A DNA stretch of 64,000 bases from Polaribacter sp. L3A8 (GTDB lineage Bacteria > Bacteroidota > Bacteroidia > Flavobacteriales > Flavobacteriaceae). The stretch covers positions 2,958,501 to 3,022,500 of the forward strand of contig NZ_CP047026.1 in the NCBI RefSeq assembly GCF_009796785.1. The letters run 5' to 3'. Every line of letters begins with the position of its first letter. Position 1 is the stretch's first letter. The notes under the pieces are model-generated. The model worked only from the letters and a program-made list of their open reading frames with translations, did not search any database and was not told the origin of the DNA. Shown here piece by piece: positions 1-8,848 of this stretch. The translations under genes were made by a program, and so were the position numbers.

Positions 1-2495
1 ATTCACTTAAATTTTATTCACGATATATTCCACTTATTTATAAAGTTATTCTTAAACAAACCCAACAAATAATGTCTGAAGGGTTAAATGAACAACGAAA
101 AATGTTGTTAATGAGAGGAAGACCAAAAATTTTATTGGCAACGACTTATGAAGAAGGAATGCTTTTATTTGATACCTACAAAGAAAACTTACTAGGTGTA
201 ATATCTGATGTTAATTATTTTAAAGATGGTGTACGAAATGAAGAAGCAGGATTTTTATTTTTAGATTATGTAAGAAATTACAAGCGTTATTTTCCTTTTT
301 TAATTCAATCTTCGGATGCCAATAATAAAAAACGAGCTTTAGAACTAAAAGGAAAATTTTTATACAAGCATTCAGAAACATTAGGGGTAGATATTAAAAA
401 TTATATTGTAAAATATTTTGCATTTGGCGACTTTGAGTTTTGGGATCCTTTACAAATGAAAGTCTTAGCTAAAGCCAAAGATTTAAATGAATTTCAAAAA
501 GCTATCAAAATTGTTACGGAAGATTGTTTAATGTATCATGCCACAAGAAGCGAGTTTTCTAAATGGTTAAAATCTAGAGCGCTGTTTCCTTTGGCAGATT
601 TATTAAGTACTATAGAATATGATGATTTTGAAAACAGCAATCAAATAAGAGCGTTTTTAAATAACGCAATTAAATTATATAGAATTTATAGATCTAGAGG
701 AGTAATTGTAAAATTTAACAAACTTAAATATGATGAATTTGTTGGGTTTGCAAGAATAGGAGAAGGAGCTTTAGGAGGAAAAGGAAGAGGTTTGGCGTTT
801 ATAGACTCTTTTTTAAAGCGAAATAATTTATATAATAAATACGAAAACGTAAGCATATCAATACCAAGAACCGTTGTAATAAGTACCGAAGTTTTTGATC
901 AATTTATTGATACACACAAACTAATTGAATTTGTTGCCGAATGTTCGGATGATAATAAAATACTAAATAAATTTATTTCAAAAGATTTACCAGAATGGGC
1001 TTTAGAAGATATTAAAGCATTTTTAAAAACAACCAAATGCCCAATTGCCATAAGATCTTCTAGTATTTTAGAAGATTCTAATTTTCAGCCTTTTGCAGGT
1101 GTTTTTTCAACATATATGATTCCGGATGCTGACATTGATAAAAAAGTTGAAATGGTTTCTAATGCCATAAAATCGGTTATGGCCTCTTCTTTTTTCGAAA
1201 ACAGTAAAACATATTTAAAAGCATTAGCACACACTATAGAGGAAGATAAAATGGCGGTAATTTTACAAGAGGTTGCCGGTAAACAATACCAAGACGTGTA
1301 TTACCCAAATATATCTGGAGTAGCACGTTCTATTAATTTTTATCCGATTGGAGAAGAAAAGCCAAACGAAGGAATTGCTAATATTGCTTTAGGTTTAGGC
1401 GAGTTGATTGTAGGTGGAGGTAAATCTTTACGTTTTTCGCCCTATCATCCCAAAAAAGTATTACAATTATCTTCTCCGGGCTCTACCCAAAGAGAAACAC
1501 AGCAATATTTTTATGGTTTAGATTTAGACCCAGAAAGTTATCAAACATCTACCTGTGAGGCAATTAATAAAAAGAAAGTAACGATTAGAAAAGCAGAAAA
1601 CCATGGCTCTTTAAAATTTGTTGCATCTACCTACGATATACAAAACAATAGGATTAGACCAGGCGTAATGCACGATGGAATTCGTGTAATTACGTTTGAT
1701 AATATTTTAAAGTACAACACCTTCCCTTTGCCAGAAATTTTACAAGAATTATTAAGAATTGGGCAACGAGAAATGAGAAACCCTATAGAAATAGAGTTTG
1801 CTGTAAAGCTAGATGTTCCGTTAGGAAAACCCAAAGAATTTAGTTTTTTACAAATTAGACCTATTGTAGAAAGTGTAGAAACAGTGAGTAAATTACCCGA
1901 AAATCTAAATATTTTAGACACTATAATTTATTCTGAATCTGCTTTAGGAAATGGAAAATATGAAAACATTTGTGATGTTGTTTATGTAAAACCTCAAACC
2001 TTTAATTCTGCCAATACAAGAGATATTGCAAAAGCAGTAGAAGCTATTAATAAAAAATTTGTAGCTTCAAATAAACCTTATATTTTGGTGGGTCCTGGTC
2101 GTTGGGGATCTAGTGATTCTTGGTTAGGAATTCCGGTTCTTTGGTCTCAAATTTCTGCAGCAAAAATAATTGTAGAATCTGGTTTAAATGATTTTAGAAT
2201 AGACCCTAGCCAAGGAACTCATTTTTTTCAAAATTTAACCTCCTTTAAAGTGGGATATTTAACCATAAACCCATTTATAAAAGATGGTTTTTTTGATGTA
2301 GACTATTTAAATGAACAAGAAGCAGTCTTTGAAGATTCTTATTTAAGGCATATTTCTTTTAAAAAACCGCTTACCGTTATTGTTGATGGAACTAATAATA
2401 AAGCAGCAATTTTTAAATCTGGTATTTCATTAAAAGACATTTACCCAAATGAAGAAAAAACAGATGAAGAATTACCTCCTGAAGGATTTATGTAA
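1..2495 (+). CDS. PEP/pyruvate-binding (PEP-synthase-like) protein, 5' truncated by window edge
   Basis: The first ATG is at 72, but the frame is open back to base 3. The upstream residues (ending ILKQTQQI before the ATG) resemble a linker helix, so the gene very probably starts outside the window. The visible N-terminal part resembles a receiver-like domain (SSDANNKKRA region). Next comes a glycine-rich nucleotide-binding segment, GEGALGGKGRGLAF, and the R-SSS-LEDS-QPFAG motif typical of the ATP-grasp-like PEP/pyruvate-binding domain of PEP synthases and pyruvate phosphate dikinases. The C-terminus carries GPGRWGSSD and DPSQGTHFFQN. No phosphohistidine swivelling domain or PEP-binding TIM barrel is visible, so it is probably not a complete PEP synthase. 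The role is unknown and may be phosphotransfer signalling. The family call is firm; the function is not. Confidence 0.8.
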   Translation, partial: SLKFYSRYIPLIYKVILKQTQQIMSEGLNEQRKMLLMRGRPKILLATTYEEGMLLFDTYKENLLGVISDVNYFKDGVRNEEAGFLFLDYVRNYKRYFPFLIQSSDANNKKRALELKGKFLYKHSETLGVDIKNYIVKYFAFGDFEFWDPLQMKVLAKAKDLNEFQKAIKIVTEDCLMYHATRSEFSKWLKSRALFPLADLLSTIEYDDFENSNQIRAFLNNAIKLYRIYRSRGVIVKFNKLKYDEFVGFARIGEGALGGKGRGLAFIDSFLKRNNLYNKYENVSISIPRTVVISTEVFDQFIDTHKLIEFVAECSDDNKILNKFISKDLPEWALEDIKAFLKTTKCPIAIRSSSILEDSNFQPFAGVFSTYMIPDADIDKKVEMVSNAIKSVMASSFFENSKTYLKALAHTIEEDKMAVILQEVAGKQYQDVYYPNISGVARSINFYPIGEEKPNEGIANIALGLGELIVGGGKSLRFSPYHPKKVLQLSSPGSTQRETQQYFYGLDLDPESYQTSTCEAINKKKVTIRKAENHGSLKFVASTYDIQNNRIRPGVMHDGIRVITFDNILKYNTFPLPEILQELLRIGQREMRNPIEIEFAVKLDVPLGKPKEFSFLQIRPIVESVETVSKLPENLNILDTIIYSESALGNGKYENICDVVYVKPQTFNSANTRDIAKAVEAINKKFVASNKPYILVGPGRWGSSDSWLGIPVLWSQISAAKIIVESGLNDFRIDPSQGTHFFQNLTSFKVGYLTINPFIKDGFFDVDYLNEQEAVFEDSYLRHISFKKPLTVIVDGTNNKAAIFKSGISLKDIYPNEEKTDEELPPEGFM

Positions 2496-2560
2496 AATAT
2501 GTATTTAATAAAAAATATCTAGTATGGATTTAAATATATCTCATATTCTTAAAAAAGCGT

Positions 2561-2632
2561 TATATTTTTGTTAATACTTAAAAATCTAACAAAATATGTT
2601 GTTTAAATATCAATTTTAAAAATGTATTTTTG
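2561..2632 (+). promoter_or_regulatory. Candidate gdhA promoter region (two TAnnTTTG -7 elements)
   Basis: Two copies of TATTTTTG, matching the Bacteroidota -7 consensus TAnnTTTG, lie at 2563-2570 and 2625-2632. The second is 42 nt before the gdhA ATG. No clear -33 element was identified. In AT-rich DNA this 8-mer alone is weak evidence. Confidence 0.4.
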
Positions 2633-2673
2633 TTATTAAAATTATTCTATAAATAGTTGTTAATTATATAAAT

Positions 2674-4011
2674 ATGAATGTTACAGAAATTTTAACAAAT
2701 CTAGAAACCAAACATCCTAATGAAAAAGAATATTTACAGGCTGTTAAAGAGGTTTTAGAGTCTATTGAAACAATTTATAATGAAAACCCACAATACGAAT
2801 CGGCAAAAATTATTGAACGTTTAGTAGAACCAGATCGCATTTTTACTTTTAGAATTTCTTGGATGGATGATTCAGGAAATGTTCATGTTAATTTAGGTCA
2901 TAGAATACAATTTAATAATGCCATTGGTCCATATAAAGGAGGTATTCGATTACACCCAAGTGTAAATTTAAGCATCTTAAAGTTTTTAGGGTTTGAGCAA
3001 ATATTTAAAAATGCCTTAACTACTTTACCTATGGGAGGTGGAAAAGGAGGCTCTGATTTTAATCCTAAAGGAAAATCGGATACAGAAATTATGCGTTTTT
3101 GTCAGGCTTTTATGCTAGAATTATGGCGCTTTATTGGCCCAAGTACAGATGTACCTGCAGGAGATATAGGAACCGGGGCTAGAGAAATTGGGTTTATGTA
3201 CGGTATGTATAAAAAACTACAACAAGAAAACTCGGGCGTTTTTACAGGTAAAGGTTTAAATTGGGGAGGAAGTTTAATTAGACCAGAAGCAACAGGGTTT
3301 GGAGGCGTTTATTTTGCAAAAGAAATGCTAGAAACCAAAAATGATGATTTTAAAGGGAAAACAATTGCACTTTCTGGTTTTGGAAACGTTACTTGGGGTG
3401 TAGCTTTAAAAATTACAGAATTAGGCGGAAAAGTAATTACAATTTCTGGTCCTGATGGATATATTTATGATGAAAAAGGTTTGGATGAGGATAAAATAAG
3501 TTACTTGTTACAATTAAGAGCAAGTAATAATGATATTGTTTCTCCGTATGCAGATGAGTTTCCGGAAGCTATCTTTTATCCAAATGAAAGCCCTTGGGGT
3601 GTAAAATGCGATATTGCAATGCCTTGTGCTACTCAAAATGAGTTAAACGGAGATGATGCTGTTAAATTAATAGCAAATGGCGTACAATATGTTGCAGAGG
3701 TTTCTAATATGGGTTGTACCCCAGAAGCTATTCACGAGTTTCATAAAGTTAAAATTTTATACGCACCAGGTAAAGCGGTTAATGCAGGTGGAGTTGGAGT
3801 TTCTGGCTTAGAAATGTCTCAGAATGCAATGAAAATGAACTGGACAAAAGAAGAGGTAGATGCTAAATTACACCAAATAATGCACTCTATACATACTGCT
3901 TGTTTAAAATTTGGAACAGAAGAAGATGGGTATATCAACTATGTAAAAGGAGCAAATATTGCTGGTTTTATTAAAGTAGCCGATTCCATGTTAGACCAAG
4001 GAGTTATTTAA
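2674..4011 (+). CDS. gdhA: NADP-type glutamate dehydrogenase
   Basis: This enzyme reductively aminates 2-oxoglutarate with ammonium to give glutamate in the cytosol. At 445 aa it has the length of the hexameric bacterial and fungal NADP enzymes (about 447 aa in E. coli). The substrate domain shows GPYKGGIRLHPSVN and the catalytic-lysine segment LPMGGGKGGSDFNPKG. The Rossmann domain follows with SGFGNVTWGVALK, and PGKAVNAGGVGVSG completes the active site. NADP specificity is inferred from family and length. The gene stands alone: about 180 bp separate it from the upstream gene, and a strong terminator follows at 4045-4070. Confidence 0.96.
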   Translation: MNVTEILTNLETKHPNEKEYLQAVKEVLESIETIYNENPQYESAKIIERLVEPDRIFTFRISWMDDSGNVHVNLGHRIQFNNAIGPYKGGIRLHPSVNLSILKFLGFEQIFKNALTTLPMGGGKGGSDFNPKGKSDTEIMRFCQAFMLELWRFIGPSTDVPAGDIGTGAREIGFMYGMYKKLQQENSGVFTGKGLNWGGSLIRPEATGFGGVYFAKEMLETKNDDFKGKTIALSGFGNVTWGVALKITELGGKVITISGPDGYIYDEKGLDEDKISYLLQLRASNNDIVSPYADEFPEAIFYPNESPWGVKCDIAMPCATQNELNGDDAVKLIANGVQYVAEVSNMGCTPEAIHEFHKVKILYAPGKAVNAGGVGVSGLEMSQNAMKMNWTKEEVDAKLHQIMHSIHTACLKFGTEEDGYINYVKGANIAGFIKVADSMLDQGVI

Positions 4012-4044
4012 TAAAACTCATTTAAGTTATTACAAATATGAAAC

Positions 4045-4070
4045 GCGTCAATTTTTTGACGCTTTTTTTT
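4045..4070 (+). terminator. Intrinsic terminator of gdhA
   Basis: A 7-bp stem GCGTCAA/TTGACGC with a TTTT loop is followed directly by eight T residues. It lies 34 nt after the gdhA stop. It also argues against any start codon for the next gene before about 4071. Confidence 0.9.
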
Positions 4071-4098
4071 GTTTATTTGCCTATGTAAAAAACAATTT

Positions 4099-4725
4099 AT
4101 GCACATTCTAATTTTTATTTTCTTAGGTTTTTGTATTGCTGCTGCAGGTAGTATTACACCTAGTTTTTTAAACTTAACGGTTGTTAAATTCAGTTTAAGA
4201 AATGGTAAAAAAGCAGCATTTTATCTTATTGGTGGTTATGCAACCATCTTATTTTTTCAAGCAAATATAGGAGCCTATTTGTCTAGTGTTTTAATGGAGA
4301 ATTCAGAATATATAACCTTAATTCAAAAAATGGGAACAGGAATACTTTTTCTATTATCTATCAATTTTTTTAGATTATATTTTACATCAATAGAAAAGAA
4401 AGAGAAAAAAGAAATTCCGAAGTCTAAGGCTTATTTGCACGGTATTATCATGTCTTCTTTAAACACCATTGCTGTTCCTTTTTACTTTACTTCAATTTCT
4501 GTTTTAATAGGATTAGAATATTTTGAATACTCATATTTAAATGGTTTTTACTTTTCAATTGGTTCTACTTTGGGTTCTTTTACTTTATACTCTTTGTATG
4601 CTATTGTTGCTGAAAAAATTCAAGATAAACTGACATATGTTGCCACAAAAATGGATTTTATTTTAGGTTGTTTAACAGGAGTTGTTGCAATAGGAAATGC
4701 TGTATATTTGTATACAAATAATTAA
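4099..4725 (+). CDS. LysE-like multi-spanning membrane protein, tandem copy 1
   Basis: A 208-aa hydrophobic protein with about six predicted membrane helices. Its N-terminus (LGFCIAAAGSITPSFLNL) resembles LysE/RhtB-type exporters with their conserved G-x-x-x-P segment. The open frame extends back to a TTG at 4069, but that codon lies in the T-tract of the gdhA terminator. The ATG at 4099 also aligns with the starts of the next two paralogues, so it is preferred. A basic loop (residues about 93-107, KKEKKEIPKSK) divides the protein into two halves. It is the first of three tandem paralogues and the most diverged. The substrate is unknown; amino-acid or metabolite export is only the family guess. 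Confidence 0.7.
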   Translation: MHILIFIFLGFCIAAAGSITPSFLNLTVVKFSLRNGKKAAFYLIGGYATILFFQANIGAYLSSVLMENSEYITLIQKMGTGILFLLSINFFRLYFTSIEKKEKKEIPKSKAYLHGIIMSSLNTIAVPFYFTSISVLIGLEYFEYSYLNGFYFSIGSTLGSFTLYSLYAIVAEKIQDKLTYVATKMDFILGCLTGVVAIGNAVYLYTNN

Positions 4726-4727
4726 TT

Positions 4728-5348
4728 TTGAACATACTTTTACTTTTTTTCTTCGGATTTTTCTTCTCTTTCGTGGGTTCTATAACACCTAGCATGTTAA
4801 ACATGACTGCGTTAAAAATTAGTTTAGAAAAAGGAAGAACCGCTGTAAATAAATATGCACTAGGTGTTTCTATAATTGTAATTCCGCAAGTAATAATTGC
4901 CGTAATTTTAACCAAGTACATTGCAGAAAACCCAACAATTTTAGAAACTTTAGAAAAATTTGGTATTGTTATTTTTATCCTTTTGTCTTATTATTTTTAT
5001 AGAGAATCTAAGAAAGACAAAATTAAAGTTAATGGAATAAAAGCGAAAGAAACAAAACCGCTTTTAACGGGTATTACTTTGGCTATTTTAAACATGTTTT
5101 CAATTCCTTTTTTTAGTGGAACCACTATAACTTTAGATGCTTTTAATCTATTTAGTTTTAAATTTATACCTGTTTTATTTTTTACTTTAGGCGCAGTACT
5201 TGGTACGTATTACATCCTCTTCTTATACGGAAAATTTGCAAAAACAATTCAGCAAAAGACAGGAAAACTAACAAAAGATATTAATATCATTTTAGCTATT
5301 TTAACTGGTTTAGTAGCTGTTTTTTCTCTTGTAAAACTCTTATTTTAA
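4728..5348 (+). CDS. LysE-like multi-spanning membrane protein, tandem copy 2
   Basis: A 206-aa membrane protein that uses a TTG start two bases after the stop of copy 1, so the two are co-transcribed. The TTG start is supported by alignment of its first residues (MNILLLFFFGF) with copies 1 and 3. The N-terminal motif GSITPSMLNMTALKIS and the later segments LNMFSIPF and GTYYILFLYGKFAK-IQQKTG are shared almost word for word with copy 3. This points to a recent duplication. About six membrane helices surround a charged central loop (residues about 90-105). The LysE-like assignment is by topology and motif, not by known substrate. Confidence 0.7.
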   Translation: MNILLLFFFGFFFSFVGSITPSMLNMTALKISLEKGRTAVNKYALGVSIIVIPQVIIAVILTKYIAENPTILETLEKFGIVIFILLSYYFYRESKKDKIKVNGIKAKETKPLLTGITLAILNMFSIPFFSGTTITLDAFNLFSFKFIPVLFFTLGAVLGTYYILFLYGKFAKTIQQKTGKLTKDINIILAILTGLVAVFSLVKLLF

Positions 5349-5406
5349 TATTATAAAGTAATTTTTGTAAATAAATTCCGACAGAATTGTTACTAAATAA
5401 AGTAAC

Positions 5407-6012
5407 ATGATTTCGCTGTTTTTCTTTGGGTTTGTTTTTTCCTTTTTAGGATACACGCTACCAAGTGTGTTAAATATGACTGCCTTAAAAATTAGTTTAG
5501 ATGCAAATAAAAGAGAATTTACTAAGTTTACGTTAGGTGTTTCTTTGGTTGTTTTTATTCAAGTTTATATATCTATTTATACTATAGAGTACATTTCTAA
5601 GAACCCAACATTTCTAGAAATACTAGAAAAAACAGGTATTGTTGTTTTAATTTTCTTGTCTATTTATTTTTACAAACAGAATAAGAAAGAAAAAAAACAA
5701 CTAAAAATTAAACGAAAAAACTCTTTTTTTACGGGTGTTATTCTGTCTTTATTAAACATGTTTGCAATTCCTTTTTTTTGTGGTACTGCGGCACTTCTTA
5801 TTACTTTTAATAGTTTTAGTTTCGATATTGCTTCAACATTATTTTTTGTCTTTGGTTCTGTAGTTGGTACGTATTTTATTCTATATTTATACGGAAGATT
5901 TGCAAAATGTATTCAGCAAAAAACAGGCAATTTAACCAATAACATAAATTTAGTACTAAGTTTTATTACTGGAGGCTTTGCTTTGGTTACATTTCTTAGA
6001 TTTGTAGTATAA
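5407..6012 (+). CDS. LysE-like multi-spanning membrane protein, tandem copy 3
   Basis: A 201-aa paralogue of the preceding gene. It starts at an ATG after a 58-bp gap and is followed 10 bp later by the hydrolase gene. It keeps NMTALKISLDA, LLNMFAIPFFCGT and GTYFILYLYGRFAK-IQQKTG, but the N-terminal GSITPS of the other copies has become GYTLPS. Loss of that Gly/Ser pair in the family signature may mean a different substrate or relaxed constraint. It has six probable membrane helices and a lysine-rich central loop. Confidence 0.7.
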   Translation: MISLFFFGFVFSFLGYTLPSVLNMTALKISLDANKREFTKFTLGVSLVVFIQVYISIYTIEYISKNPTFLEILEKTGIVVLIFLSIYFYKQNKKEKKQLKIKRKNSFFTGVILSLLNMFAIPFFCGTAALLITFNSFSFDIASTLFFVFGSVVGTYFILYLYGRFAKCIQQKTGNLTNNINLVLSFITGGFALVTFLRFVV

Positions 6013-6022
6013 TTTACAGAAG

Positions 6023-6862
6023 ATGAAAATAATTAAAAATTTAGTTGTTAAAGGAAAACACAATAAACCAATTGTAACAGATGTTTTTTACAAAGAAGAA
6101 CATCAACCAAAAAAAGTTGTAATTTTTTGTCATGGTTACAAAGGTTTTAAAGATTGGGGAGCTTGGAATTTAATGGCAGAAGCATTTGCAAATGCAGGAT
6201 TCTTCTTTATCAAATTTAATTTTTCTTATAACGGAGGTACTTTAGAACAACCCATAGATTTCCCCGATTTAGAAGCTTTTGGTAATAATAATTACTCTAA
6301 AGAATTAGATGATTTAGGGAGTATTTTCGATTGGATTTCATCCGAAGAAAAATTTAAAAATGACGTTGATGCTAATGATATTTCTATAATAGGGCACAGT
6401 AGAGGTGGCGGTATTGTATTATTAAAAACCAATGAAGACCCAAGAGTTAAAAAAGTAATTACGTTAGCTGGAGTTTGTGATTTTGAAAAAAGAACTGCAA
6501 CTGTTGGTGATTTAAAAGAATGGAAACAAAAAGGTGTAAAATATGTTTTAAACGGAAGAACAAAACAAAATATGCCTCATTTTTATCAGTTTTATGAAGA
6601 TTTTCTTCAGAATAAAAAACGTTTGGATGTTAAAAGTGCAACGGAAAATTTAAAGATTCCACATTTAATAATCCACGGAGATAAGGATACTTCTGTTTTA
6701 ATTAATGAAGCAGAGAACCTGAAAAAATGGCATCCAAAAAGTAAATTTGAAATTATAGAAAACGCAAATCACGTTTTTAACGTTTCTCATCCTTGGCAAG
6801 AAAAAACAGTTTCTAAAGAGTTAGCGAAAGTAACACAACTTTGTGTTGATTTTTTAAAATAG
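6023..6862 (+). CDS. Alpha/beta hydrolase (dienelactone-hydrolase/acyl-peptidase-like)
   Basis: A 279-aa soluble serine hydrolase of the alpha/beta fold. An oxyanion-type HGYKGFKDW motif (residues about 37-45) is followed by the nucleophile elbow GHSRGGG (Ser about 126). A late Asp lies in HGDKDTSV and the catalytic His in ENANHVFN near residue 251. There is no signal peptide, so it acts in the cytosol. Such enzymes cleave esters or small acyl substrates; the natural substrate cannot be read from sequence. It lies 10 bp after the third LysE-like gene and may share its transcript. Confidence 0.85.
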   Translation: MKIIKNLVVKGKHNKPIVTDVFYKEEHQPKKVVIFCHGYKGFKDWGAWNLMAEAFANAGFFFIKFNFSYNGGTLEQPIDFPDLEAFGNNNYSKELDDLGSIFDWISSEEKFKNDVDANDISIIGHSRGGGIVLLKTNEDPRVKKVITLAGVCDFEKRTATVGDLKEWKQKGVKYVLNGRTKQNMPHFYQFYEDFLQNKKRLDVKSATENLKIPHLIIHGDKDTSVLINEAENLKKWHPKSKFEIIENANHVFNVSHPWQEKTVSKELAKVTQLCVDFLK

Positions 6863-6872
6863 ATTTGTTTTT

Positions 6873-6940
6873 ACGAATTAGCAACGAACTAAGTAATCTA
6901 TCTATTTAAAATGAGATTGCTTTGTAAACTCGCAATGACA
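6873..6940. repeat. Flavobacterial palindromic repeat, TGTCATTGCGAG family
   Basis: The right arm, read on the minus strand, is TGTCATTGCGAG followed by AAAGCAATCTC. The left arm is a degraded copy (AGCAACGAACTAAGTAATCT). The element sits between the hydrolase and dinB genes. Two further copies of this family lie after sdhB (24338-24415). Confidence 0.65.
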
Positions 6941-6968
6941 AATAACATCTTTTTAGTATTTTAGAAAC

Positions 6969-8051
6969 ATGGAATTGCAACCACCTTTTAGAAAAATAAT
7001 TCATGTAGATATGGATGCTTTTTATGCATCTGTAGCAGAATTAGACAACCCTGAATTAAGAGGAAAAGCAATAGCAGTTGGTGGAGAAGGTAGAAGAGGT
7101 GTTATTTCTGCAGCAAGTTACGAGGCGCGTAAATTTGGAGTAAAGTCTGCAATGAGTGGCACTTTAGCCAAACAAAAATGCCCGCATTTAATTTTTGTAA
7201 ACTCAGATTTTAAGCGTTATAAAGAGATTTCATTACAGGTTAGAGAAATATTTTATGAATACACAGATTTGGTAGAGCCACTTTCTTTAGATGAGGCTTA
7301 TTTAGATGTTACCGTAAACAAAAAAGGAAACCCGTCTGCAAATACTATTGCTAGAGAAATTAGAGATCGTATTTTCGAAGAAACAGGTTTAAGGGCTTCA
7401 GCAGGAATTTCTATAAATAAGTTTATTGCAAAAGTAGCGTCTGATATTAACAAACCAAACGGACAAAAAACGGTGCATCCCGATGAGGTCATTCAGTTTT
7501 TAGAAGAATTACCCGTTAATAAATTTTACGGAGTAGGAAAAGTGACTGCTTCAAAAATGTATAATTTAGGCATTTTTGTGGGGAATGATTTAAAGAAAAA
7601 ATCACTTGAAGAGTTGGTGAAGTCTTTTGGTAAATCTGGTGCTCATTACTATAATATTGTTCGTGGTATTCATAATAGTGCGGTAAAGCCTAATAGAATT
7701 CGAAAATCTGTGGCAGCAGAAAGAACCTTTAGCGAAAACATTTCTTCAGAAATTTTTATGATTCAAAAATTAGAAAAAATTGCTGATGAGTTAGAAAAAC
7801 GCATGAAAACAACAGATACAAAAGGAAAAACCATAACTTTAAAAATTAAATATTCTGATTTTACACAGCAAACAAGAAGTAAAACCAAAGACTATTTTAT
7901 GCAAACCAAAAAAGAATTTTTTCCTGTGGTAAAAGAGTTGTTGTTTCAAGATAAAATTACAAATTCTGTACGTTTATTAGGTTTATCTTTTGGTAATTTA
8001 AATACCGAAAATAAAGAACCTGTTTGGGTGCAATTAAAGTTCGAGTTCTGA
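6969..8051 (+). CDS. dinB: DNA polymerase IV (Y-family, error-prone)
   Basis: A translesion polymerase of 360 aa, the usual DinB length. The palm motif HVDMDAFYASVAE (residues about 13-25) supplies the first catalytic Asp and the Phe/Tyr steric gate. SLDEAYLDV (about 104-112) supplies the Asp-Glu pair. Helix-hairpin-helix residues follow (KFYGVGKVTASKMYNLGI), then the little-finger domain (SVAAERTF). No canonical C-terminal clamp-binding QLxLF peptide is obvious; the tail is VWVQLKFEF, where QLKF may serve. The gene appears to stand alone, and no LexA-type box was recognised upstream. Confidence 0.95.
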   Translation: MELQPPFRKIIHVDMDAFYASVAELDNPELRGKAIAVGGEGRRGVISAASYEARKFGVKSAMSGTLAKQKCPHLIFVNSDFKRYKEISLQVREIFYEYTDLVEPLSLDEAYLDVTVNKKGNPSANTIAREIRDRIFEETGLRASAGISINKFIAKVASDINKPNGQKTVHPDEVIQFLEELPVNKFYGVGKVTASKMYNLGIFVGNDLKKKSLEELVKSFGKSGAHYYNIVRGIHNSAVKPNRIRKSVAAERTFSENISSEIFMIQKLEKIADELEKRMKTTDTKGKTITLKIKYSDFTQQTRSKTKDYFMQTKKEFFPVVKELLFQDKITNSVRLLGLSFGNLNTENKEPVWVQLKFEF

Positions 8052-8379
8052 CGCTAAGCTTCTTTTTGTATGCTACAAAATTATGGTAAGCATTACTTAG
8101 TAATCTGTTAATTTAAATTATGAAGAGTTCAATTTCCGTAGACCTGCCTAAAAATAGAAAGGATTAATAATACCTCCAATTGTCATTTCGACGATAGGAG
8201 AAATCTCATAACCGTAAAAGCACAAAACTGAGTAACTTTATGTGATTTCTCTCAAAAAGTCGAAATGACAAAACTGAAAGAAATACTACGAGGCTTATCA
8301 GAGAAAGGACTAAATTGTACGTTATTATTTCTGGTCAATTTTTTTATCGGGTCTTAGAATGACATAAATAACATTAAAA
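8052..8379. other. Intergenic region, about 330 bp
   Basis: No credible gene is present. The central part is the palindromic element at 8181-8270. The rest is AT-rich sequence with no clear terminator after dinB. Confidence 0.6.
8181..8270. repeat. Palindromic repeat element, TGTCATTTCGAC family
   Basis: A 90-bp element bounded by perfect 12-bp inverted ends, TGTCATTTCGAC and GTCGAAATGACA. Inside are GAGAAATC and its complement GATTTCTC. It belongs to the same family as the array at 25090-25891. There is no coding content. Confidence 0.8.
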
Positions 8380-8832
8380 ATGAAAATAGAAATTATTAGA
8401 ACAAATTCAGAAGACAGAGATTTTATCAATTTGGTAAAAGAATTAGACGCATATCTAAAAATTACGGATGGAGAGGAACATGCTTTTTACCATCAGTTTA
8501 ATAATATAGATGTTTTAAAGAATTTGGTGGTTGTTTATGTTGATAAAAAAGCAGTTGGCTGCGGAGCAATTAAAAAGTTTGATAATACTTCTGTAGAGGT
8601 AAAAAGAATGTTTGTTTCTAAGGATGATAGAGGAAAAGGAGTAGCACAAAAAGTATTACAAGAATTAGAAACTTGGGCAAAAGAATTAGGGTATAAAAAA
8701 TGTGTATTAGAAACTGGAAAAAGACAAGTAGAAGCTGTTAAATTCTATCAGAAATGCAATTACAAAGTGATTGAAAATTATGGACAGTATAAAGAAATGG
8801 AAAATAGTGTTTGTTTTGAAAAAGCATTGTAA
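8380..8832 (+). CDS. GNAT-family N-acetyltransferase
   Basis: A 150-aa single-domain acetyltransferase of the GNAT fold. The acetyl-CoA-binding motif A is seen as VKRMFVSKDDRGKGVAQKVL (residues about 86-105), with the R-G-K-G-V-A pyrophosphate loop. The C-terminal motif includes LETGKRQVEAVKFYQKCNYK. The substrate is unknown. It lies 16 bp upstream of the polyketide cluster and could be transcribed with it, but nothing in the sequence ties it to that pathway. Confidence 0.88.
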   Translation: MKIEIIRTNSEDRDFINLVKELDAYLKITDGEEHAFYHQFNNIDVLKNLVVVYVDKKAVGCGAIKKFDNTSVEVKRMFVSKDDRGKGVAQKVLQELETWAKELGYKKCVLETGKRQVEAVKFYQKCNYKVIENYGQYKEMENSVCFEKAL

Positions 8833-8848
8833 AAGTCAATAGATTAGA

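Noticed and set aside
4069-4098. Earlier TTG start for the first LysE-like gene
   Set aside because: It lies in the T-tract of the gdhA terminator, and the added residues do not align with the two paralogues.
8181-8270. Possible tRNA or structured RNA gene
   Set aside because: It has the ends and interior motifs of the palindromic repeat family and no tRNA T-loop or cloverleaf.
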